From JAVXNW01 sp036645575 (GTDB taxonomy: Bacteria > Bacillota > Clostridia > Christensenellales > Aristaeellaceae): a DNA stretch of 64,000 nucleotides. Of this stretch, positions 46,736 through 53,596 are shown piece by piece. A program made the translations under genes and the position numbers. The DNA lies in NCBI GenBank assembly GCA_036645575.1, contig JAVXNW010000002.1, forward strand, positions 26,659 through 90,658, written 5' to 3'. Each line of letters starts with the position of its first letter. The first letter of the stretch is position 1. A model generated the notes under the pieces. The model was given only the letters and a program-made list of their open reading frames with translations, searched no databases and had not been told where the DNA came from.

Positions 46736-47317
46736 ATGATGATATGGCCCACGTTCCGCCCGCCCGTAGCCCCCGGCGGCTGCGGCTGTCGCCCCAATTC
46801 CTGCGACGGCTGCAATCCCTGCGGTGGCGCGCCCAATCCCTGCTTCGGCGGCTGCAATCCCTGTTTAGGCGCGCCCAATCCCTGCCTGTGTAGACCCAAT
46901 CCCTGCGGCGGCGGCTCAAGCTGCGGCTGCGGCGGCTCAAGTTGCGGCTGCGGCGGCTCAAGCTGCGGTTGCGGCTCAAGTTGCGGTTGCGGCGGTTCAA
47001 GCTGCGGCTGCGGTTCAAGCTGCGGTTCAAGCTGCGGCGGCTGCGGCTCAAGCTGCGGCTGCAATCCCTGCAGGCCCGAACCCTGCAGACCCGAACCCTG
47101 TAGGCCCAATCCGTGCAATCCGTGCGCCTGCGCGCGGCCAAACCCCTGCTGCGAGCGACCCTATCCGCCCTATGATCCGTGCCCGCGCCCCATGGAGGGC
47201 GAAGTGTTTTGCGTGCGGGTGCTCAATCGGGACGGCTGCGGGAATCTGCTTGTGAACGCCCGGCGCGCGCAAAACTGCCTGATGGGCAGCGACTGTTCAC
47301 CCTGCCGGCTGCGCTAA
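46736..47317 (+). CDS. Cys/Gly-rich repeat protein, possible spore-coat component
   Basis: 193 residues, with about a quarter of the composition cysteine. After MMIWPTFRPPVAPGGCGCRP come NPCGG/NPCLG-type units. A core of GGSSCGC and GSSCGCG repeats (21-bp DNA units, about 46913-47050) follows, then CRPEPCRPEPCRPNPCNPC. A less repetitive C-terminal part reads EGEVFCVRVLNRDGCGNLLV. There is no signal peptide. Such proteins form disulfide-linked or metal-binding layers; clostridial spore coat and exosporium proteins are the nearest analogy. AAAGGA lies eight bases before the chosen ATG; two alternative ATGs are adjacent. The function is not proven. Confidence 0.7.
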   Translation: MMIWPTFRPPVAPGGCGCRPNSCDGCNPCGGAPNPCFGGCNPCLGAPNPCLCRPNPCGGGSSCGCGGSSCGCGGSSCGCGSSCGCGGSSCGCGSSCGSSCGGCGSSCGCNPCRPEPCRPEPCRPNPCNPCACARPNPCCERPYPPYDPCPRPMEGEVFCVRVLNRDGCGNLLVNARRAQNCLMGSDCSPCRLR

Positions 47318-47345
47318 AGGCAACTGACGGCGCTCGCCCGGCGCG

Positions 47346-48635
47346 CTACAATACGCTTCCACTGATGAGGTACATGTAGACAAAATAGAGTGTCAGCAGG
47401 ATGGACGTCGCCATCACCGCGCGATCCTGCCACGCCTTGCGCGTCACGGCGGCCAACAGGAGGTAAAGCGCATACATCGCCGTCAGGTACCGCGCTCCCG
47501 ACAACAGCCACGTGGGCGCAATGGCAAAGTAGAGATAGATGAGCGCATATGCGCCGTCGCCCGCGCTCACGCGCCGGTAGGCGGCGCATAAAAGCGCCAT
47601 GGTGGCCAGGATCGCCGCCAGTTGGGGCATCCACGTGCCCAGCCGCATCCCCAAATTGTCGTAGACGAACGCGTTTTTGAGGGTGTATTCAAGCGTCCCC
47701 CAAAGCGTGCCCATCTGCTGCGACCAGTGCTCGCTCTGGTAGGTCAAAAACCGAAGCGGATCGCCCGACACCCATTTGTTTAAATACAAATACCCCACAA
47801 ACCCCAGCGCGACCACGCACGTGAGCAGCGCGTACCCAAGCGCCATCTTGACGCCGCCCTTTTTTTCCTTGACCACCAGCAGGCATTCGTAGAATATCGG
47901 CACCGCGACGATCAGCCCCAGCACGCGCGTCCCCGACGCCAGCGCGCCCACGAGCACCGCCCAGACAAAGTGCCGCCTGTGCGCCAGTAGCACCGCGACA
48001 AGCGTCAGCATGAGGAACATCGACTCGCTGTACGGGATCGAAAAAAACAGCGACAGCGGCGCAAACATCAGGTATTTGAGCGCGCGCCCCGCCGCCTGAT
48101 CCCCCATCTGGCTCTCGGCCAGCCGAAAGAGCGCATACCCGCTCACGAACAGGCAGGCGTTTGACACGAGCACCCCCGCCCACGCGGCATCCATGCGAAG
48201 CGCCAAGTGCAGCCCGCGCACGACCAAGGGATACAGCGGAAAAAACACCAGATGAAACCGCGCGTCGCCCTCGTTTACATACCAATTTTCCGCCAGCCCC
48301 ACATAGTGCGACGCGTCCCAGCGCGACCACAGGCTCAGCGGATCGCGGATCATCTGCGCGACGTCTCCCTCGATCGCGCAAAACAAAAGGCCGGAAAGCG
48401 CGATCAGCGCCCGCGAAATGAGCAGGAGCCCCAGCACCGTCGCAAGCACCTTGCCAAGCGGCAACGCCTTGCGCGCGCGTGCCTTTACCGGCGCGGGTCC
48501 CGCAAGGCGCACAAGCACATCCGCGCGAAAGGGCAGCACAAAATAGCGCACCAGCAGGATGATCAGCAGGCATCCGGCCGTGCAGGCCGCCAGCACGGGC
48601 AAGACGCAAGCCGCGATATTCAAAAAATCACTCAT
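47346..48635 (-). CDS. PIG-V-like membrane mannosyltransferase
   Basis: 429 residues with about ten to twelve membrane helices. The first luminal or extracellular loop carries SLWSRWDASHYVGLAENWYV, the R-W-D-x-x-[HW]-Y signature of the PIG-V (GT76-like) mannosyltransferases, and FFPLYPLVVRGLHLALR follows. These enzymes use polyprenyl-phosphate sugars on the outer face. It starts at 48635, overlapping the upstream stop by 4 bp (ATGA), and is the third gene of a coupled trio. A polyprenyl-mannose-type donor could come from the GT2 enzyme at 25863; that link is inference. Confidence 0.83.
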   Translation of the reverse strand: MSDFLNIAACVLPVLAACTAGCLLIILLVRYFVLPFRADVLVRLAGPAPVKARARKALPLGKVLATVLGLLLISRALIALSGLLFCAIEGDVAQMIRDPLSLWSRWDASHYVGLAENWYVNEGDARFHLVFFPLYPLVVRGLHLALRMDAAWAGVLVSNACLFVSGYALFRLAESQMGDQAAGRALKYLMFAPLSLFFSIPYSESMFLMLTLVAVLLAHRRHFVWAVLVGALASGTRVLGLIVAVPIFYECLLVVKEKKGGVKMALGYALLTCVVALGFVGYLYLNKWVSGDPLRFLTYQSEHWSQQMGTLWGTLEYTLKNAFVYDNLGMRLGTWMPQLAAILATMALLCAAYRRVSAGDGAYALIYLYFAIAPTWLLSGARYLTAMYALYLLLAAVTRKAWQDRAVMATSILLTLYFVYMYLISGSVL

Positions 48636-49336
48636 CTTTCTATCAGCCACTCGGGCATCAGCAGGCGCTTGATTGGGAAGACAGGCGTAGCGTCCGCCCG
48701 ATCGCTTGAAAGCGCCTCCACTACCGGCCCGGCGCCGCTCATAAAGGCAATCGGCACCTGCGTCCTGCGCGACACCTCGCCCAGCAAAAGTTGCCCGCGC
48801 AGCAATTGCTCGGGCGTCGTCTCCTCGCCCAGATTGGCGTTGTTGACAAGCCCGGTCACGCAAAGGCGCGCGCGCGACGCAATGCGCGCCATCATGTCGA
48901 TCACCTGCTCCACCGTTTCCGAATAGGGGCGGTAGGGATTGACCACGTAATAGACGTCGGGTGGGCACCGGTCAAACTGCGGCTTGTACCGCCCAAGCGC
49001 CGCCGCGCCCGCATCGTCGCCCCCCACGTCCAGCACCGTCGGGCGATCGGGAAACTCAAAGACCGACAGCACCTCGGCGGTCAGAACCGGCATGTCCACG
49101 CCCGTGAGCGCATACGGCGGCGCGATCAACCGAATCCCCTTGGCACTGAGCAGCGCGCCCTGCTCGGCGCTTCGGAAGAAGGGATTGACGATGTCCAAAT
49201 CCACCACCGTCGCCTCCAGCCCCTGCGCGCGCGCGGCCAGCGCCAGATTGAGCGAAAGCTCGCTCTTTCCGCTGCCATAGTGCCCCACCACCACCTTCAG
49301 GCGATGGCCCTCGTTCCACGGCTCAAAGCGGTTCAT
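48632..49336 (-). CDS. MinD/CobQ-like P-loop ATPase
   Basis: 234 residues. The Walker A loop is VVVGHYGSGKSELSLNLALA near residue 18, followed by ATVVDLDIVNPFFRSAEQGA, the switch-like D-x-D of SIMIBI ATPases. VLDVGGDDAGAAALGRY supplies the Walker B-like region. The end (FMSGAGPVVEALSSDRADAT) has no known domain. It overlaps both neighbours by 4 bp. Proteins of this type move or position partners or insert cofactors; here the partner may be the acidic-repeat membrane protein upstream. The role is unknown. Confidence 0.78.
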   Translation of the reverse strand: MNRFEPWNEGHRLKVVVGHYGSGKSELSLNLALAARAQGLEATVVDLDIVNPFFRSAEQGALLSAKGIRLIAPPYALTGVDMPVLTAEVLSVFEFPDRPTVLDVGGDDAGAAALGRYKPQFDRCPPDVYYVVNPYRPYSETVEQVIDMMARIASRARLCVTGLVNNANLGEETTPEQLLRGQLLLGEVSRRTQVPIAFMSGAGPVVEALSSDRADATPVFPIKRLLMPEWLIER

Positions 49337-50514
49337 GCCTTGCCCCCCTGCATCTTGCGGCGCTCCTTGCGGCTGCGCGGCGCAAGATCCGCCGTTCCTT
49401 CCTCGGGCGCTCCTTCTGCATCCTGCGCGCCGTCTTCGAACGCGCCGTCCTCGAAATCCCCCGCGTCCTGCTCATCGTCTCCGAACGCGTCGTCCTCGAA
49501 ATCCCCCGCGTCCTGCTCATCGTCCTCGAACGCGCCGTCCTCGAAATCCCCCGCGTCCTGCTCATCGTCCCCGAACGCGCCCGCGCCGTACTCATCGTCC
49601 CCGAACGCGCCGTCCTCGAACGCGCCCGCGTCGTCCATTCCGGGGACGCGCGCCTCAAGGCGCAGCTCCGCGTCCATCTCGGGTCGCGGCTTTTCTGAAA
49701 CCACTTCAAAGAACCCATCATCCAGGTTGTCAAATACGCCACCCGTCACGTCAAAGGGGTCCTCCTCCTCCATCCGACGCTTTTTGCTTCGGAAGAAGCC
49801 GTGCCCCTTGCGCTTTCGCGGCGTGTCGGCCCAGTCGTCCTGCTCCTCTTCGCCATAAAGCGGCATTTCGTCCGCCTTGCCCGCGCGCCGCGCGCCCGCC
49901 GCGTCCTCGCCCAGCGCCTCATAGGTGGAGAAGCGCCCCGTGAATTTCTCCTCATAGGCTTCGCCCTGCGCATCGCCTACGTCGTCTTCGTCCTCTTCGT
50001 ACCCTAGGTAATCCGCGCCATCCGCGTCATCCGCGTCATCCGCGTCGTCCGCGTAATCCGCGCCATCCGATCGCCTGTCGCGCTCGTACCGCGCTTCGTA
50101 TTCCGGCGCGTCATCCGCGTAATCCGCGCCATCTCCACGGCGAAGCGCCGCGCTACGAAAGTGCGGCGCTTCGTCCCGTGGCGCACGCCGCATGCCGTAG
50201 CGCTCGCGCAGTTCGCCTTCGGTCAATTGCGCGTCGATGTCGTCGTCCAGCACGATCCGGCGCTTGCCAAACCACAGCCAATGCGGCCGCCAGCGCAGCA
50301 TCCACACGGTCCAGTCGACCAATACCCCGACCACGATCAACACGATCAACAGTTTTATCCAGTTGTCGGTAAACCACATGAGCGTCGTCTGCCCACCCGA
50401 TCCGCTCGATGTGCCCGACGCGGTCTGAAATGTGCCCGCGATAGAGCTGGCGACTTGGCGGATCCAGCCCAGCATCAGCTTGATGAAATTGTCCGAATAG
50501 TCTACCTGTGCCAT
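49333..50514 (-). CDS. Membrane protein with long acidic repeat tail
   Basis: 393 residues. One clear membrane helix (WIKLLIVLIVVGVLVDWTVW) lies near residues 52-71, after a short extracellular or amphipathic N-terminus. The cytoplasmic remainder is low-complexity and acidic: DDADDADDADGADY (9-bp DNA units near 50020-50060), then three exact 15-residue repeats of the type DDEQDAGDFEDxAFx (49450-49584), then a basic end (RSRKERRKMQGGKA). Two stretches of basic residues (PRKRKGHGFFRSKKRR) sit in between. GAGGAG provides the ribosome binding site. It heads the trio with the MinD-like ATPase and the mannosyltransferase, 86 bp downstream of cdaR. No family is recognised. Confidence 0.72.
   Translation of the reverse strand: MAQVDYSDNFIKLMLGWIRQVASSIAGTFQTASGTSSGSGGQTTLMWFTDNWIKLLIVLIVVGVLVDWTVWMLRWRPHWLWFGKRRIVLDDDIDAQLTEGELRERYGMRRAPRDEAPHFRSAALRRGDGADYADDAPEYEARYERDRRSDGADYADDADDADDADGADYLGYEEDEDDVGDAQGEAYEEKFTGRFSTYEALGEDAAGARRAGKADEMPLYGEEEQDDWADTPRKRKGHGFFRSKKRRMEEEDPFDVTGGVFDNLDDGFFEVVSEKPRPEMDAELRLEARVPGMDDAGAFEDGAFGDDEYGAGAFGDDEQDAGDFEDGAFEDDEQDAGDFEDDAFGDDEQDAGDFEDGAFEDGAQDAEGAPEEGTADLAPRSRKERRKMQGGKA
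49450..49584. repeat. Three 45-bp tandem repeats inside the acidic protein gene
   Basis: Units at 49450-49494, 49495-49539 and 49540-49584 encode 15-residue acidic repeats and differ at a few bases. Degenerate copies continue to about 49625. Confidence 0.88.
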
Positions 50515-50600
50515 ATCTATTTGCTCCTCATTCCGCCCCGCCGGGCATAAGGCCCCTCAACCTTCCGCTACGGCGTCCGACGCCTCCCGCGCGCGAGGCG

Positions 50601-51905
50601 TCAGGGGGTCTTTGCCGCTTGCCCCTGCGCGCGCGCCACGACCTTGACCGTGGCAATCGAGGCCTCGCATGTTAGCTCGGGGTAGTTGTCAACCGACAGC
50701 GCGATCGGCAATTCGTATTCGCCTTGGGTGAGCCCCGCCAGGTCGACCGACGCCTGAATATCGCTGCGCACAAGGCCGCGCACCACCGAGTACGGCCCCG
50801 TCACCTTGACGTCCACCCGCTCCCGCGCGAGCACCGCGTCAAGGCTCGCCGAAACGTTGGTCGGCCGCAGCGCAACGCCGGTAAATCGCTTCGTGAGCGG
50901 CTGTTCCTGAATGTGCACCGTCACCGAAACTTCGGCGCTTGACAGGTTCTTGATGCCCTTTAGGCTGTTGATGCGGGCAATCGTGGTAAACGTCTGGCGC
51001 GCGCCCGTCACGTTGACCGGCTCGATCGTCAGCGTTTCCAGCTCCGCCAGCAGCGCCGGGTCGGCCGCCGCGACCACCTGCGCGGGAGAAACCTCCACCG
51101 AGGCGATCTCGTAGCCTTCGGGCACCTGCCCGGAAACCATTTCGCCCACGCGCGCGGTGATCGGGAGCTTCTTGGTGGGGTAGATATCGACCGACAGCGT
51201 GACCGAATTGGTCGAGCGCGAGAGCGCGCCGGCGACCGCCTCCTTGGCCGCGTTGATCGGCGTAATCTGCTCGACGCGGCTGTGCGGCTCGAGGCGACCG
51301 GTCAAATCGACGCTCGCCTGGGCGCTGGAGACCTGCTGGACGATCGACGTAGGTCCGGTCACGGTGATCTGCGACGGGTTGATTCGGCTCACGCTGTACC
51401 AGTAATTTGGGTCCTTTTCGCCCGTCATCGCCACATTGACCGGCACATAGCGCTGGTCTTGGTTCTCAATTTCGAGTTCCAAATACTCCGGCCACACCTG
51501 CACAATGGCCCCGTAGGTGGAGGTTCCACGCAGTTTGACCGACTGCTTGCCCACCGCGCGGACGCCCGAAAGGTCCAATTCCACGCGCACATTGTCGTTT
51601 GACACCTGCGCATAGTAGGACTGCGCCACCCGGACGCGCACGCGCGCGTCGTCTAAATCGCCGATATCGGTCAGCACCGCAAGCCCCCGGCTCGCCAGCA
51701 CCGACTGCCCGCTCACCGTCACGTCGATCGCGCCCAGCGTCTTCTCGCGGGTGATGGTGGGGCTTGACGAGATGACATAGCTCCACAAAAAGAGCGCGCA
51801 CACCACGCTGAGCAGCTTAAGCCCCAAGTTTTTAGACAGCACCCGCCACACGCGCTTGCCCATGCGCTGGACTTCCGCGCGCCATTTGGGTTTATTGTTC
51901 GTCAT
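50601..51905 (-). CDS. cdaR: YbbR-domain protein CdaR, regulator of diadenylate cyclase
   Basis: 434 residues: one N-terminal membrane helix (NLGLKLLSVVCALFLWSYVI), then several YbbR domains outside the membrane (about 50-135, 140-220, 225-310, 315-400). It contains typical blocks such as LPITARVGEMVSGQVPEGYE and INPSQITVTGPTSIVQQVSS. CdaR binds CdaA and adjusts c-di-AMP synthesis. The start overlaps cdaA by 14 bp. A 50579-50602 stem (GACGCCTC with GAGGCGTC) begins at its stop but has no T run. glmM, the usual third gene, does not follow. Confidence 0.93.
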   Translation of the reverse strand: MTNNKPKWRAEVQRMGKRVWRVLSKNLGLKLLSVVCALFLWSYVISSSPTITREKTLGAIDVTVSGQSVLASRGLAVLTDIGDLDDARVRVRVAQSYYAQVSNDNVRVELDLSGVRAVGKQSVKLRGTSTYGAIVQVWPEYLELEIENQDQRYVPVNVAMTGEKDPNYWYSVSRINPSQITVTGPTSIVQQVSSAQASVDLTGRLEPHSRVEQITPINAAKEAVAGALSRSTNSVTLSVDIYPTKKLPITARVGEMVSGQVPEGYEIASVEVSPAQVVAAADPALLAELETLTIEPVNVTGARQTFTTIARINSLKGIKNLSSAEVSVTVHIQEQPLTKRFTGVALRPTNVSASLDAVLARERVDVKVTGPYSVVRGLVRSDIQASVDLAGLTQGEYELPIALSVDNYPELTCEASIATVKVVARAQGQAAKTP

Positions 51906-52767
51906 GCCGTCCCTCCTTCAAGCGGGTCATCAGCATCTGCTTGAGCGAGACCTCCTGCGGAACGAACAGCTCATTGAGCAGCACGGTGAGCGATTTTTTG
52001 TCCAGATACCGAGTGAGTCGCCCGTCTCGCGCCGTTGAGATGATGCCGGTCTCCTCCGATACGATCAGCGCGACCGCGTCGGTGCTTTCCGAAATGCCAA
52101 TCGCCGCGCGATGGCGCGTGCCCAGTTCGCGCGAAAGCGAGTTGTCGCTGGTCAATTGCAGGATGCAGGCCGCCGCCACGATGCGGTCGTCCCGGATGAC
52201 CACCGCGCCATCGTGCAAGGGCGTATTGGGCTCAAAGATGTTTTCGATGAGCGACGCGGAAATCTGGGCGTCCAGGCCGGTTCCGGTCTCGACCACATCG
52301 CGCAGGCCGGTTTTTTTCTGAACCACGATCAGCGCGCCGATGCGCTTGCGCGAAAGGTCGGTGAGCGCGCCCGCCAACTCCGACACGATCCGCTCTTGCC
52401 CTTGCTTTTCCTTGCCCCCCGAGCCGATCAATCGCGCCCAATAGCCGGTTCGGCCGATCTGCTCAAGCCCGCGCCGAAGTTCCGGCTGAAACAGCACGAT
52501 GAGCAGCAGCATCCCGGTATTGAGCACTTGGCGAAGCAGCCAGTTGATCGCGTTGAGCTGGAACAGTTCCGACAGCCACGTGACCACCAGCACGATCGCG
52601 ATCCCCTTGACCACCGAGCTTGCGCGCGTGTGCAAAAACAGCTTGAGCATTTGGTAGATGACCAGCGCCACGATCAGGATGTCTAAAATATTGCGCCAGT
52701 CCGGATGATCAAAGAGGTTGGAAAACAGTGATCCGGCGGACTGAAACACGCTTTGAAATCCGGTCAC
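51892..52767 (-). CDS. cdaA: Diadenylate cyclase CdaA
   Basis: 291 residues. It makes c-di-AMP, which controls potassium and osmolyte balance. Three N-terminal helices (ILIVALVIYQMLKLFLH, GIAIVLVVTWLSELFQL, LLRQVLNTGMLLLIVLFQPE) precede the DAC domain. The catalytic motifs are PLHDGAVVIRDD (DGA near 185) and LGTRHRAAIGISE (RHR near 217). The GTG at 52767 has GGAGG seven bases upstream, better than any earlier start. cdaR follows with overlap. The trk genes at the left of the window are likely targets of its product, since RCK_C domains often bind c-di-AMP. Confidence 0.95.
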   Translation of the reverse strand: MTGFQSVFQSAGSLFSNLFDHPDWRNILDILIVALVIYQMLKLFLHTRASSVVKGIAIVLVVTWLSELFQLNAINWLLRQVLNTGMLLLIVLFQPELRRGLEQIGRTGYWARLIGSGGKEKQGQERIVSELAGALTDLSRKRIGALIVVQKKTGLRDVVETGTGLDAQISASLIENIFEPNTPLHDGAVVIRDDRIVAAACILQLTSDNSLSRELGTRHRAAIGISESTDAVALIVSEETGIISTARDGRLTRYLDKKSLTVLLNELFVPQEVSLKQMLMTRLKEGRHDEQ

Positions 52768-52822
52768 GTCACTACCTCCCCATCCGGTGGCGTTTTCCCC
52801 CGCCACGCCCGTTTATATATTC

Positions 52823-52861
52823 ATTATAAAGCATCCGCCCGCTTTTTTAAATGGGCGGATG
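52823..52861 (-). promoter_or_regulatory. Hairpin merged with the cdaA promoter
   Basis: Minus strand TTTAAA (52846-52851), a 17-bp spacer, TATAAT (52823-52828). A 9-bp inverted repeat, CATCCGCCC and GGGCGGATG (52832-52840 and 52853-52861), encloses the -35 box. It probably ends the acetyltransferase transcript and at the same time overlaps the promoter of cdaA. Confidence 0.6.
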
Positions 52862-52879
52862 TTAATTTGTGTCGGCTAA

Positions 52880-53530
52880 TTACTGCCAAAACCAGGTTTT
52901 TGTGGGCGCAACGGCGTCTTCCGGCAAATCCTCGCCCTTAGACGCGTCAAGCACCCCGTTGGTTTCGAAAAAATCTTCGCGCAGGATCGCATACAGGTCC
53001 ACGTCCACGTAGCGTCCCTTGTTGAACAGGCGTCCGCGCAGCGTTCCCTCGTAGCGCATGCCGCACTTGCGCATCACCGCGCCCGAGGCTGGGTTTTTGA
53101 CCTCGTGCTGCGCCTCGATGCGGTGCAGGCACATCTTTCGAAACCCAAAGTCGATGAGCGCCGCCAGCGCCTCGGTCATCAGCCCGCAGTTCCAGTAGTC
53201 CCGCGCCAGCGAGTACCCCACCTCGACGGAGGCGTTGTCCCGCTGATACCACATAAAGCCAATGGTTCCGATCACGCGACCCGATTCCGCCAGCGTGATC
53301 GCGAGGCTTGCCGGGTCGCCCGCGCGGTAGCGGCGCACGCTCTGGCGAATGTAGCTGCGCGTCTCGCTCACCGAGCGGTGCGCGTCCCACAGCACGTGCT
53401 GTGCCACCTCGGGGTCCCGGCTATAGGCGTACATATCGCTCGCGTCGTGCACGTTCATCCTGCGAATCAGCAGGCGCGGCGTGCGAATTTCGCGCAAGCG
53501 GTCAAATATTTCGTCGGCATATGGATTCAT
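52880..53530 (-). CDS. GNAT acetyltransferase, RimJ/RimL type
   Basis: 216 residues. It starts LREIRTPRLLIRRMNVHDAS, the standard beginning of RimJ/RimL-like N-acetyltransferases. GTIGFMWYQRDNASVEVGYS and LARDYWNCGLMTEALAALID form the acetyl-CoA core. FRKMCLHRIEAQHEVKNPAS followed by MRKCGMRYEGTLRGR is the usual end. It may acetylate protein N-termini, amino acids or a drug. GAGG is the ribosome binding site. A 27-bp repeat lies just upstream. Confidence 0.92.
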   Translation of the reverse strand: MNPYADEIFDRLREIRTPRLLIRRMNVHDASDMYAYSRDPEVAQHVLWDAHRSVSETRSYIRQSVRRYRAGDPASLAITLAESGRVIGTIGFMWYQRDNASVEVGYSLARDYWNCGLMTEALAALIDFGFRKMCLHRIEAQHEVKNPASGAVMRKCGMRYEGTLRGRLFNKGRYVDVDLYAILREDFFETNGVLDASKGEDLPEDAVAPTKTWFWQ

Positions 53531-53539
53531 CTCGACACC

Positions 53540-53593
53540 TCGCGATCTGCGCCGCGCTTTAGGACTTCGCGATCCGCGCCGCGCTTGGGGACT
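53540..53593. repeat. 27-bp tandem repeat, two copies
   Basis: TCGCGATCYGCGCCGCGCTT-based units at 53540-53566 and 53567-53593. A third copy starts with TCGCT. They fill the gap between the GH2-like gene end and the acetyltransferase start. Confidence 0.85.
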
Positions 53594-53596
53594 TCG

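Noticed and set aside
46734..47141. Arg/Ser- and Gln/Pro-repeat frames opposite the Cys-rich gene
   Set aside because: Both are shadows of the 21-bp repeats; the plus frame has the ribosome binding site and a non-repetitive C-terminal part.
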